A DNA stretch of 26,715 bases from contig CAYGZC010000277.1 of the NCBI GenBank assembly GCA_964354225.1, positions 1 to 26,715 of the forward strand. The letters run 5' to 3'. The position numbers and the translations under genes were made by a program. The stretch is from CAYGZC01 sp964354225. Its GTDB lineage: Bacteria; Bacteroidota; Ignavibacteria; UBA10030; SZUA-254. Numbering within the stretch: the stretch's first letter is position 1; every line of letters starts with the position of its first letter. Below are positions 9,074-18,600 of this stretch, one piece after another. The notes beneath the pieces were generated by a model. It worked only from the letters and a program-made list of their open reading frames with translations. It ran no database searches and was not told the origin of the DNA.

Positions 9074-9184
9074 TCACTTACTTTTCTTTATAGTATGCAG
9101 ATGTTTTTTCTCTAACACTAAAGGCACAGGTTTACCTACCCGATGTTGCCCCTTTTTCTTCCCGCTTGCATTTTCAGATTCCAT
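9074..9184 (-). CDS. Short basic peptide gene (36 aa) ahead of the deoxyribosyltransferase-like gene
   Basis: ATG at 9184, TGA at 9074-9076, 36 residues. The peptide is strongly basic (nine Lys, one Arg and three His against three Glu), starts MESENASGKKKGQHR and ends LHTIKKSK. The best evidence that it is translated is the ribosome-binding site, AGCAGGAGAAACGATA before the ATG, which gives AGGAG eight bases upstream, one of the better sites in the window. Its stop lies five bases before the next gene's ATG, and that gene lacks a good site, so the pair is probably coupled. There is no membrane segment and no recognised family. It could be a leader peptide, a small partner protein, or the degraded end of a larger gene. 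Confidence 0.5.
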   Translation of the reverse strand: MESENASGKKKGQHRVGKPVPLVLEKKHLHTIKKSK

Positions 9185-9507
9185 TATCGTTTCTCCTGCT
9201 ATGATATTATTATTCGCTATTAGTAAGGGAAATGCGTATTTCTAAGCAACTTTTTATCGACGCTAAATTACGAAAATTAAACGATTATGGCAAGAATCCC
9301 TCAATGCCATAAAATCCTCAATATCCTTGATGGTGTTCTTTTACCCATAGTCACTAATAACCCATATAAACGTATTTACGGCTTGTTTAAATAGGAGAGC
9401 TGTGGCAGGTGCGGAACTTGTTTGTGCGTATGATTAGATTTGTATGGTGAACTGGGAAGGTTTAACCGAAGATTTAGCTGGTAAATTTCTCTCCGATGTG
9501 TATCGAG
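9185..9507. other. 323-bp gene-poor gap between tRNA-Phe and the accessory block
   Basis: No convincing gene. Two plus-strand ORFs, of 26 (9231) and 35 (9287) codons, have no well-spaced ribosome-binding site. A minus-strand stretch near 9300-9350 reads TIKDIEDFMALRDSCHNR in an ORF broken by nearby stops and could be gene debris. The promoter of the 36-residue gene should lie at about 9200-9260; TTGCTT near 9250 with TACTAA about 18 bases on is a weak candidate. Confidence 0.4.
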
Positions 9508-9580
9508 TGGACAGGGGCGGAATTGAACCGCCGACACACGGCTTTTCAGGCCGTTGCTCTACCAACTGAGCTACCTGTCC
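9508..9580 (-). tRNA. tRNA-Phe (GAA)
   Basis: A 73-nt cloverleaf on the minus strand: acceptor GGACAGG/CCTGTCC, D-stem GCTC/GAGC, anticodon stem ACGGC/GCCGT with loop CTGAAAA (anticodon GAA), T-arm GGCGG-TTCAATT-CCGCC, discriminator A. CCA is not encoded. It lies 25 bases after the methyltransferase stop on the same strand. Its 3' end faces the accessory block (7696-9184). No second copy of the tRNA 3' end was seen there to prove integration. Confidence 0.97.
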
Positions 9581-9605
9581 AAGTATTTGAGTATTTAAAA
9601 AATAT

Positions 9606-10751
9606 TTAAGGTTTTTGAAATGTCAAAATCTCCCGACAATCGGAACTGAGAGATTTTATCCCTTTTACTTCAGCGATCCCTTGAGCAATCTTCATCGAAC
9701 TCTCACTGGATCGTTTTGGAAGATAGACTTTTCCAGTTTGTTTGAATCCGGTTTCTTTGAAGAGCTGTGCTATCTCATTTGGAAAATCTATAAATTCTTT
9801 ACCCGCGAATGCCGGCTCCATTACAATTGATACTTTACCGCCTGATTGCAATATCCTTGAACATTCCCGAATTATTCCCTTGAATTTAAGTACGAAATCT
9901 GCTCTGGCTGCATCTACACTAACTTCAAAATCAGTTGAACTATCTTTTTGTGAGAATTCAGACGGCGGATCTAAAAATATATAATCAACAGAGCCAGACT
10001 GCTCCGGTATACCTGTGAGTAGAACATTATTTCTTACAATTCTCTCATTAACCGGATTTGCATCATACAATTTATATTTCCTATCCTGAAAATGAGGCAA
10101 CACATCAATAATGTCACCTAATGTTCCACTTCCAGCGAAAGGATCAACAATATAATCACCCGACTTAGTATAGTAATATAGTGCATTAGCGACGATCTGA
10201 CCAGAGATTCTACCTTTGTAGTTCGGCTTTCCGAAACGTGGATCAGGTGTATCAAAAGTCCAGACGTTTCTTTCCCGCAAATCGAATCCATACTTTGTTC
10301 GCTCGTCTATTCTTCGTGCTAAATCATCATCGTGAATTTTCTTCCGAAGATCTGAAATCGTCCAACGGTATTCAAGTGCCATTTTTTCGTATTGATCTCG
10401 GCGTTTGGATTCATCGATTTTAGTCGCAAGATCGAAATAAAACACTTCTGGTAAAGAACGTTTTTTTACATCAGGATAATAAGCATAGTACTGCTGACAT
10501 TGTTTTAATACCGTAAACGGAAATTTTATACCGGGCTGCGAGCTGATCATTTTCAACACCTGATCTTCAAACATACCTTGCTTACGAGCTACCGTCATAA
10601 CTTTATCGACTAAGAATTTACCGAGGTCCCAATAGTTATCAACATTAAATGAATTTAGCTCACGTGCAAGTTCAGCAATCGAAAATTCTTTTACCTCAAC
10701 CTTTGTAGTCACTCGTTTAGGTGCGACTATTTTCTTCGTTTTTTGTGCCAT
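9606..10751 (-). CDS. Orphan DNA methyltransferase with DUF1016-like N-terminal domain
   Basis: A 381-residue protein. Residues about 38-140 (NYWDLGKFLVDK, PFTVLKQCQQYYAYYPDV, then KMALEYRWTISDLRKKI) follow the pattern of the DUF1016 N-terminal helical domain of YhcG-like proteins, which is usually tied to a nuclease domain. Residues about 165-345 are a SAM-dependent N4/N6 DNA methyltransferase. A GQIVANALYYYTKSGDYIV lead-in precedes motif I DPFAGSGTLGD (203-213), the acidic motif II is LYDANP (228-233), and motif IV is FLDPPSEF (D261). The order I then IV fits the group of methylases with a SAM motif first. Motif IV ends in serine where Y, F or W is normal. No restriction enzyme is adjacent. 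AAGGG seven bases before the ATG supports the start. DNA is the likely target; RNA is not excluded. Confidence 0.75.
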   Translation of the reverse strand: MAQKTKKIVAPKRVTTKVEVKEFSIAELARELNSFNVDNYWDLGKFLVDKVMTVARKQGMFEDQVLKMISSQPGIKFPFTVLKQCQQYYAYYPDVKKRSLPEVFYFDLATKIDESKRRDQYEKMALEYRWTISDLRKKIHDDDLARRIDERTKYGFDLRERNVWTFDTPDPRFGKPNYKGRISGQIVANALYYYTKSGDYIVDPFAGSGTLGDIIDVLPHFQDRKYKLYDANPVNERIVRNNVLLTGIPEQSGSVDYIFLDPPSEFSQKDSSTDFEVSVDAARADFVLKFKGIIRECSRILQSGGKVSIVMEPAFAGKEFIDFPNEIAQLFKETGFKQTGKVYLPKRSSESSMKIAQGIAEVKGIKSLSSDCREILTFQKP

Positions 10752-10877
10752 GAGATTTCCCTTACAGAAATAGAAAATATTGAGTTAATAAATGCTCTGG
10801 AGGAAACGGATAACTTTCAATAAACATTAAATATTACAGTTGAATATACAAAACTTGACCAGAAAAAACAAAGTATA

Positions 10878-12020
10878 TTAGAAATTTCCATTACGTTTCA
10901 TCACTTCTTTTGCCATGATTAAGCGCTGTATCTCGCTTGTTCCCTCAAAGATTCTGTTGATGCGTGAATCACGATAGAATCTTTCTATCGGTAGCTCTTT
11001 TGAATATCCCATTCCACCATGAATCTGAACAGCCATATCGACGATTCTATCAAACGCTTCAGAGCAATACAACTTAACTGCGGCAGAATAACGAGAAATT
11101 GGCTCACCTTTGTCGTATGCGGCTGCTGTGCGGTAAGCAATAGATTCCATAGCATAAATCATCATCGCCATGTCTGCCAGCATAAATTGGATTGCTTGGA
11201 ATTGTGCAATAGGAACATCAAACTGCTTTCGTTCCTTAGCATATTTTGTGGATAGTACTAACATTTCCTTAGAGCCGCCGATGCAACATGCACCTAAGCC
11301 AAGTCTGCCTGCATCCAACGTTTTCATGGCAATAAGAAATCCTCTACCATCCTCACCGATTATATTTTCCTTTGGGACTCGCACATTATCTAAAATCAAT
11401 GTTGAAGTCACGCTGCCGCGAATTCCCATTTTCTTTTCGGGCAAACCTGCCTTGAAACCCGGCGATTTAGTTTCAACTACAAATCCTGTGATCCCTCGTT
11501 CAGTTCTCGCAAATAATGATACAATATCAGCAATGGGACCGTTGGTGATCCATATTTTTTCTCCGCTAATAATCCAATCATCACCATCTTTATGTGCACG
11601 CGTCCGAAGATTGAATGAATCGGATCCTGCACCGGCTTCTGTTAACCCAAAGGCACCAATCATTTTCCCTTCAGCTAGAGGAACAACATACTTTTTCTTA
11701 AGTGCTTCACTTCCACCGATGTAGATAGCATTTGTTCCGATCGATTGATGAGCACCGATAAATGTCGCTGTTGACAGACATCCGCGTGCAACTTCTTCCT
11801 GAGCTATGCAATAACCAATTTCACCAAAACCACCCCCACCATATTCGGTTGAAAAGGCAGTTCCCATAAGACCTGTGTCGCGAAGCTTCTGAATAAGTTC
11901 AGAAGGTATCTGTCCTTCATCATCGATTTTATTTGCAATAGGTTTGATTTCTGAGTTCGTAAAATCACGAACCATCTCGCGGAGCATTTTTTGTTCTTCT
12001 GTAAATTCAAATTCTATCAT
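10878..12020 (-). CDS. Acyl-CoA dehydrogenase (short/medium-chain type)
   Basis: This FAD enzyme of 380 residues oxidises acyl-CoA to trans-2-enoyl-CoA and passes electrons to ETF. All family landmarks are present: the N-terminal helical domain (FTEEQKMLREMVRDF), the FAD-binding beta-domain signature GAFGLTEAGAGSD, the WITNG strand, the second signature CIGGSKEMLVLSTKYAKERKQF, and the C-terminal QIHGGMGYSKELPIERFYRD. The catalytic base is E359 in FEGTSEIQRL, the position used by short-chain and butyryl-CoA dehydrogenases. The length is normal. It follows the SDR gene by 29 bases and is probably co-transcribed with it. The exact chain length cannot be read. No ETF genes lie in the window. Confidence 0.95.
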   Translation of the reverse strand: MIEFEFTEEQKMLREMVRDFTNSEIKPIANKIDDEGQIPSELIQKLRDTGLMGTAFSTEYGGGGFGEIGYCIAQEEVARGCLSTATFIGAHQSIGTNAIYIGGSEALKKKYVVPLAEGKMIGAFGLTEAGAGSDSFNLRTRAHKDGDDWIISGEKIWITNGPIADIVSLFARTERGITGFVVETKSPGFKAGLPEKKMGIRGSVTSTLILDNVRVPKENIIGEDGRGFLIAMKTLDAGRLGLGACCIGGSKEMLVLSTKYAKERKQFDVPIAQFQAIQFMLADMAMMIYAMESIAYRTAAAYDKGEPISRYSAAVKLYCSEAFDRIVDMAVQIHGGMGYSKELPIERFYRDSRINRIFEGTSEIQRLIMAKEVMKRNGNF

Positions 12021-12049
12021 GTCTTCATCAAAAATATTATATGAACTAT

Positions 12050-12895
12050 TTATTCTATATGAAATGAACTTTTTGTACTGCTGGTACCAACTTTATCTTC
12101 TCCACCATCTACACCTATAACATTCCCTGAGATAAAATACGAATCCTCCTGCGACAGCAGGGCTATTGCACGTGCTACATCTTCCGGTGTGGTTACCCGA
12201 TGTTGGGGATTTTTTGCTTTTGCAATGTGAAGCATATTTATGGCACCAGGAATCTTACGGAGAGCTGGCGTATCGGTGACACCGGCAAGAATAGCATTAG
12301 CTGTTATACCGTACACACCCATTTCCATTGCCAATTGTCGGATGTGAGATTCAAGTGCGGATTTTGCTGCAGAGATTGCACCATAAGACGGAATAACAGT
12401 ATGGCCACCTGAGCTTGTTAGAGCAAATATTCTTGCCCCAGATCGAAGCAAGTATCTCGACATCAAACCTTGGACCCAGTACACTAGGCTATGTGCCATC
12501 ACATCCAGAGTCATCTCCATTTGAGCTTGGGTGATTTCATCTTCGGATTTTTTTGCAATGAATGGTTTTAATGTTCCGAACGCAAGCGAATGAAGCACAA
12601 CTTTGACAGTACTGCTCGGTTCAGATAAAAATCTTTCCTGAATATCATCTAATGTTTCATTTCGTTTAATTGCATCGGCTGCATTGATGTTGTAAAAAAC
12701 TGCCTTTGCTCCGGCGTGCTTCATTTCCCTCAGTATTTGTTGAACCGCAGGCATCGTTGCTTGACGGTCGAGATGAACTCCAAAAATGTTCATACCTCGT
12801 TTGGCAAGTTCAACTGCCGTCGCACCTCCAAATCCACTTGATGCACCTAAAATGAGTGCCCATTCCGATGGTTTAAATCGAGATTCGCGTGACAT
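12050..12895 (-). CDS. SDR-family reductase, enoyl-ACP reductase-like (FabI/FabL type)
   Basis: A 281-residue Rossmann oxidoreductase. The nucleotide loop is LGASSGFGGATA, a GxxxGxG variant. The catalytic pair is Y171 and K178 (SYGAISAAKSALES), with six residues between Tyr and Lys. This Y-x6-K spacing is typical of FabI/FabL enoyl-ACP reductases, whereas most SDRs have Y-x3-K. VVLHSLAFGTLKPF sits where FabI/FabL have their substrate loop strand, and the C-terminus ISGNVIGVDGG is standard. It may act in fatty-acid synthesis or, given the acyl-CoA dehydrogenase downstream, on an enoyl-CoA. I chose the ATG at 12895 because AAGGA lies seven bases before it; an in-frame TTG six bases upstream is too close to that site. 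Confidence 0.8.
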   Translation of the reverse strand: MSRESRFKPSEWALILGASSGFGGATAVELAKRGMNIFGVHLDRQATMPAVQQILREMKHAGAKAVFYNINAADAIKRNETLDDIQERFLSEPSSTVKVVLHSLAFGTLKPFIAKKSEDEITQAQMEMTLDVMAHSLVYWVQGLMSRYLLRSGARIFALTSSGGHTVIPSYGAISAAKSALESHIRQLAMEMGVYGITANAILAGVTDTPALRKIPGAINMLHIAKAKNPQHRVTTPEDVARAIALLSQEDSYFISGNVIGVDGGEDKVGTSSTKSSFHIE

Positions 12896-12967
12896 TATCA
12901 AATCCTTTTAATGAACGATTAAAATGATGGGTAAAAAGATATGAAAATTTTAGGGAAATTCAAAAAG

Positions 12968-14800
12968 CTATTCTACCGTGACACTTTTCGCCAAATTGCG
13001 TGGCTGGTCAACATTGCACCCGCGTAAAACAGCTATATAATAAGCCAACAGTTGCAATGGAATGATATTGACAATCGGTCCGAAGTAATTATATGTTCGA
13101 GGCACGCGAATAACGAATTCTGCAAGTCGATCAATCTCCTCGTCATCTTCATTGACAACTGCAATGATTCTACCCTTTCTCGCTCTGACTTCCTGCATAT
13201 TGCTGAGAATTTTTTCATACAGGGCATCTTTTGGTACAATAAATACAACGGGCATATTTTCATCTATGAGTGCGATCGGTCCATGTTTCATCTCGGCGGC
13301 AGGATAACCTTCGGCATGAATATAGGATATTTCCTTCAATTTCAGTGCACCTTCTAATGCAGTCGGGAAATTACTGCCGCGACCAAGATAGAGAAAATTA
13401 TGGACACCTTTAAATTCTTTAGCTATTGCGCGAATGTGATCGGTCTGATCGAATATTTTTTGAACTTTGTTAGGTAACGATGCGAGGTCTTTCGCCAGCA
13501 ACCTACCTTGCTCGGATGGAAGTCCTTTTCTGCGTCCTAAGAAAAGTGTTATCAATCCCAATACTGCAATCTGGCATGTAAACGCTTTCGTTGAAGCAAC
13601 ACCAATTTCCGGACCGGCATGAATATAGACACCGGCATCAGTCTCACGAGCAACTGTACTGCCAACAACGTTCACAATACCAATGACAGTCGCTCCTTTT
13701 TGTTTCGCTTCCTTAAGTGCAGCCAATGTATCCGCAGTCTCTCCACTTTGACTGATCACAAACATTACATCATCTTTATTAATGATTGGATTTCGGTAAC
13801 GGAATTCGGAAGCATAATCAACTTCTACCGGAATATGTACCAATTGTTCAAGCATATATTTTCCCACAAGAGCCGAGTGCCACGATGTTCCACAGGCGGT
13901 AATCAGAAATCTTTTTGCATTTAATAATTTATCCATGACAGGTTCAAGTCCGCCGAGCTTTGCAGTACCTTCATGCACTAATAATCGGCCCCTTATAGCA
14001 TTCCGAAGTGATTCCGGCTGCTCGTAGATCTCTTTGAGCATGAAATGGTCGAAACCACCTTTTTCAATTTGTTCAAGATCAAAAGTAATCTGTTCAACTT
14101 GCTTGTTGATAGATACGTCTTGAACAGTTTTTGTAAAAAAAGATTTTGCAGAAATACTGGCGATTTCGTTATCTTCTAAATAAACGACTTGACGCGTATG
14201 ATCGACGAGGGCTGCTGCATCCGAGGCAACAAAGTTTTCATTTTCTCCTATACCAAGAACTAAAGGACTACCTTTGCGAGCCGCAATTATTTTATCAGGT
14301 TCTTTTTTCGAGATAACCAGCACTCCATAAGTTCCTTCTACCTCAAGTAGAGCAAGACGAACTGCGGTGAAAAGATCATGATTTATTTTATAAAATTCTT
14401 CGATTAAATGCGCGAGCACTTCAGTGTCTGTCTCAGTTCGGATAGTATGCCCATCCCGTGTAAGCATTGTTTTCAGCGCCGCATAATTTTCGATAATGCC
14501 GTTATGGATGACAGCTAATTCGTTGTTACAATCCCAATGTGGGTGTGCATTAAGATCGGAGGGTTCGCCGTGTGTAGCCCATCTGGTGTGGCCCACACCT
14601 AAACAGGAATATATTTCATTATTTTCGATAAGATTTACAAGTTCAGCAACTTTACCGGCTTGCTTATATATCATCAGATTATCATCATGTACAACAGCTA
14701 TACCAGCAGAATCGTAACCGCGGTACTCTAACCGACGTAACCCTTCTAATAAAATTGGGACCGAATTCCTTTGACCGATATATCCTATAATGCCACACAT
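12968..14800 (-). CDS. glmS: Glutamine-fructose-6-phosphate aminotransferase (isomerizing)
   Basis: Makes glucosamine-6-phosphate from fructose-6-phosphate and glutamine, the first step toward peptidoglycan and LPS amino sugars. At 610 residues it is full length. After removal of the first Met, C2 (MCGIIGYIG) is the N-terminal nucleophile of the glutaminase domain. RRLEYRGYDSAG and GHTRWATHG line its active site. Two SIS isomerase domains follow, with CGTSWHSALVGKYMLE and SQSGETADTLAAL in the first and YLGRGSNFPTALEGALKLKE in the second. The C-terminus LAKSVTVE is invariant in the family. The 101 bases upstream of the ATG show no glmS ribozyme core. It stands between the SDR gene and pgeF on the same strand, but with gaps (72 and 101 bases) that suggest its own promoter. 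Confidence 0.98.
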   Translation of the reverse strand: MCGIIGYIGQRNSVPILLEGLRRLEYRGYDSAGIAVVHDDNLMIYKQAGKVAELVNLIENNEIYSCLGVGHTRWATHGEPSDLNAHPHWDCNNELAVIHNGIIENYAALKTMLTRDGHTIRTETDTEVLAHLIEEFYKINHDLFTAVRLALLEVEGTYGVLVISKKEPDKIIAARKGSPLVLGIGENENFVASDAAALVDHTRQVVYLEDNEIASISAKSFFTKTVQDVSINKQVEQITFDLEQIEKGGFDHFMLKEIYEQPESLRNAIRGRLLVHEGTAKLGGLEPVMDKLLNAKRFLITACGTSWHSALVGKYMLEQLVHIPVEVDYASEFRYRNPIINKDDVMFVISQSGETADTLAALKEAKQKGATVIGIVNVVGSTVARETDAGVYIHAGPEIGVASTKAFTCQIAVLGLITLFLGRRKGLPSEQGRLLAKDLASLPNKVQKIFDQTDHIRAIAKEFKGVHNFLYLGRGSNFPTALEGALKLKEISYIHAEGYPAAEMKHGPIALIDENMPVVFIVPKDALYEKILSNMQEVRARKGRIIAVVNEDDEEIDRLAEFVIRVPRTYNYFGPIVNIIPLQLLAYYIAVLRGCNVDQPRNLAKSVTVE

Positions 14801-14901
14801 ATTTCAATAATATACATCATTAAAAATCATTATCATTGAAAATGTAGCAAATTACGAATAGAAAAACAATATTTAATATCACCCTTCCAACGAATAACGA
14901 T

Positions 14902-15648
14902 TTAGATTGATATACCAATAACCCCCATCATCCTACCAGATGCTTTTCCATCACGCCTGTAGGAATGGAATAAAGATCGACTACAGATTGTACAGTTCTG
15001 TGAGATTTCAATATGATTTCCCTGTATTCCAGAATCTATCAAAATATCTCGATTGAAAAGTATTAGATCGAGATAATATTTTTTATTTTCGCTTTTTCTC
15101 AAGAATTTATCATTAAACTCGTTGGCAACATCTTTTCCAACTTCATAGCAACAAGCACGAGCAGATGGACCAATCGTAGCTATTATGTTCTTTCGTTTTG
15201 TTCCAAATTCAGTTTCCATCGCTTTGATGGTTCTTTCAAGGATTCTCAATTTACTGCCTCGCCATCCAACGTGCACCGCTACAATTGATTTCGCTGTCGG
15301 ATCAAATAGAAATATAGGCAAACAATATGCTACTGTCACCACTAAAAATATTTCTGAAGTAATTATAATTAAAGCATCGCACGATTCGTAAGCTCCTGGC
15401 TTGCTAACAAGGCATACTTTTGCGCTATGCACCTGATTGGGAGTAGCAAGTCGTTCTATTGGAATCGCCAATGCCCTGAAAAATCTTCTTCGATTTTCAT
15501 TCACTCGCGTTGGATCGTCTCCAACATTAAAACTTAGATTCAAACCGAATGGTTCTGGGCTAATTCCACCAATGTGCGTACTTATACCGAATTTCAAATA
15601 CTGATAATTAGAAATTAGTTTTGACTGGATAATTTGAATTTTGTTCAT
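14902..15648 (-). CDS. pgeF: Peptidoglycan editing factor PgeF / multicopper-oxidase-like (YfiH, DUF152)
   Basis: A 248-residue member of the YfiH/LACC1 family. In E. coli this family keeps L-Ala at peptidoglycan position 1 by removing misincorporated residues from UDP-MurNAc precursors; purine nucleoside phosphorylase or laccase-like activity is reported for relatives. The three metal ligands are present: H74 (NQVHS), C109 (VAYCLPIF) and H126 (VHVGWRGSK). The usual TADC before the Cys reads VAYC here. GPSARACCYEV and the C-terminal FHSYRRDG complete the signature. The ATG lies eight bases after the histidine kinase stop with no strong ribosome-binding site, so translation is probably coupled. 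Confidence 0.9.
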   Translation of the reverse strand: MNKIQIIQSKLISNYQYLKFGISTHIGGISPEPFGLNLSFNVGDDPTRVNENRRRFFRALAIPIERLATPNQVHSAKVCLVSKPGAYESCDALIIITSEIFLVVTVAYCLPIFLFDPTAKSIVAVHVGWRGSKLRILERTIKAMETEFGTKRKNIIATIGPSARACCYEVGKDVANEFNDKFLRKSENKKYYLDLILFNRDILIDSGIQGNHIEISQNCTICSRSLFHSYRRDGKASGRMMGVIGISI

Positions 15649-15656
15649 TCAATTAC

Positions 15657-18600
15657 TCATCGCAAGGGTAGTCGAATCATTACCGTCGTCCCCTCAGCTA
15701 TTGTACTATCGATCACAATGGTACCACCAAGTTCGTCGATAGTTTTTTTCACGATTGCCAGACCAAGTCCCATACCATCAGTCTTTGTTGAAAAGTTCGG
15801 CTCAAATATGCGATTTAATATTTCTTCCGACATACCTTGCCCTGTGTCGTGAATGGTAATTTCGGTAATATCGATATCAAATTTCGTTTTAATCGAAATT
15901 GTTCCTTTTCCCTCAATTGCTTGCACGGCATTTCGTATTATGTTGATGAAAGCTCGTCTTAGTTCTTCTTTGTCTGCAATAACAACTGAAGAAGCATTAT
16001 CAAATTTAATATCGAAAAGAATGTCCTCATGTTGTTGAAAAAGGATAATGGCTTCTTGAAGAACCAATTGGATATCTACATCTTCAAGTTTTCGCTCAGG
16101 CATTCGCGCATAATGTGAAAATTCTGAAGCGATGCTGCTCAATACTTCAATCTGTTCAAGAATTGTTTTCGTAATCCGTTGAAGCACATCGTCAAAATTC
16201 TTTATACCATCTTTATATGCCTGCCTCAAATGTTGCACAGATAATTTCATGGGTGTTAGCGGATTTTTAATTTCGTGTGCAACCTGCTTCGCCATTTCCT
16301 TCCACGCAGTCTCGCGCTGGGTTTTTATCGCTTGATCCCGAGCAGATTTCAAATCATGTGTCATTTGAATAAATGCTCTTTCCAACTCACCAACTTCATC
16401 ATGCCGCTTACTATCCAAATCAATCTCAAGCTGACCGGATGAAATCTTTTGTGCCGCATTTCGCAATCTTCTGATTGGTGAGGATATTCTGTTTGCTATC
16501 AATGTTCCAATAATAATAGAAAGACCTAATGAAATTGCATAAGCTCCATAGAGGTAGACGTTCCTCTTTGTTATCTCCTCATCTATCTCACTCTGTTGGT
16601 ACAATGAAGGGATGGAAACAACACCGATGATTGAGCCATTCTCGCTAATCAATGGTCTATACCCAACAATGTATGAAAAATTACCGATCATTTGTGTTTC
16701 AGCGAAAAATGTTTTCCTTTTTAAAACAATATTTAAATATGCCTCTGTACTTAAGGATGGGTCAAGAAGCTCCGCCTCGAACATCTCCGGTTTGCTGCTC
16801 GCCTGAATAGTTGAAAAATAGTATACATTAAAATCTGTATTGAGATCACCCGCCACTTCCGAGCATTGGTTATCTGTGAATTGCGAGAGAGTAACCGGAA
16901 CATTGACACCGTAACGTTTCTGAATTTCTGACGTGATGATAAAAGTTTGGTCACTGAGCCGCTTAATAGTTGACTCTACCGCCCGATCCATTGCATATTG
17001 GCGATTATTATAGGCAATGATTAGAAGTGGTGCGAGTGAGGCGAAGATAACTGCCCATAGTAATTTAGTCCTAAAACTTGAATAATAATGTTTGCCACGA
17101 ATAAATTGGATCAGCGTGATTATGACTGCAATAAGAAGAAAAAGAATTAAATAAAATACAAGGTATCGGAGGTAGAAGTACAGATACCAGCGTGTGCCAG
17201 GGGATTCCATACTTATAGCAAACCAAGACCCGATTGATTGTTTTTGCTGACCTTTAAAGAAATACGTTTCATATTTTTTCCCGTCGATCACATGAATTAG
17301 CCATACACCATTACCACCTAAATGTCTTTCTTCTATTCCTATAGGCAGAGGTCTTTCAATCGGTATTTCTACACTCGTAGTATTTATCAGCTTTCCTTGA
17401 GCATATTCGGATAATATTAGCGATTTATAAGTCGGCTCAAATGTATCACCAGCGTGGTTGCGTAAAAATTCAGAAGCATCCGATCTCAATATGGCCTGTT
17501 TACCACTAGTCAGTTCCATATGAACACTTCCGATTACAATTCCCTGCTCATCAATGATTGGTGAATATCCAACATACCACTTCACAGTCATCCCATTTTG
17601 TATTCTATCTTCGGTGTACACGTTTTTGGTGTGTAATAGGCTATCAACATTTCTTTCTCGTTTTAGTTCAGATGTTGTACCAATATTGAATGTACTTACA
17701 CTTTCTCCTTTTCTATTGAAATAAGTCACCGAGCAATTATTCCCCTGCTTGCTTAATATACTATTTGCCCACTGCATGAATGCGAGTTTGGAAATATCAT
17801 ATGCATTCGCAGACGAAAGAATCATCTGACTCTCACTACCCGAAAGTTCATCGAGCGCTTTGTTAACTAAAAATGTTAACCAGCTATCCTCCGGGCGAAC
17901 TATCTCCGTCGCCAACAATTCGATGTGTGTCCGGTCTGAATTTTGAGTAGTTACATCAAGAAGTGGGAGAAGCAAAATTATCGAGATGATCACGAATAAT
18001 GGAGATAATTTTATAATCGGGATATTACGCTTGTTCTCACGAAACCACCATACTAATACTGATATTCCAATAAAGGTAAGGATAAAAAAGAGACGAGCGG
18101 TTTGATTCAGGAGCGGATTAGGTTGTAAAATCCCAAATAATATACTTTCTATAATGATTATTACACTAACAATGATCCAGGAAGTTAATGGGCTTTGGTT
18201 CGTTTTGAGCTGAGATTTCACGAGTGTATTCATCATTATCATAATACCAGTGGAGGCAAGCAACAATGATAGAGCTATCAGCAACAAACTGATAAGCATG
18301 ATCGATAGCTCAAAAGAGGGGATGACAGTTGTTGGATTATTATAAGACAACGTCGAATCAAACACAGTACTTCGTATCGTTGCAGCAAAACCTCTGATGA
18401 ATAACAAAATAAGAACTGCTGATAAAGCAATTATTAAGAAACTGAGTATTTTCTGATTGTAAATTGAAAAGTATCTGATATTTTGTGATGTGTTGGGCCG
18501 ACGAAAACTATTAAATGTAATCACGAAAATATTTACCGATAAAAATACAGTTGAGAGGAATAAATCCCCGGGTGATTTTGCTATCCCATATCCGAATGGA

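Noticed and set aside
9231..9394. Two small plus-strand ORFs (26 and 35 codons)
   Set aside because: The first has AAGGG too close to its ATG and the second has none; neither has a recognisable composition.
11170..11724. 184-codon plus-strand ORF
   Set aside because: Lies wholly antisense to the acyl-CoA dehydrogenase, whose motifs are complete; the reading is a shadow frame with low-complexity composition.
14801..14901. glmS ribozyme upstream of glmS
   Set aside because: The 101-base A/T-rich gap has no ribozyme-like core or pairing pattern.
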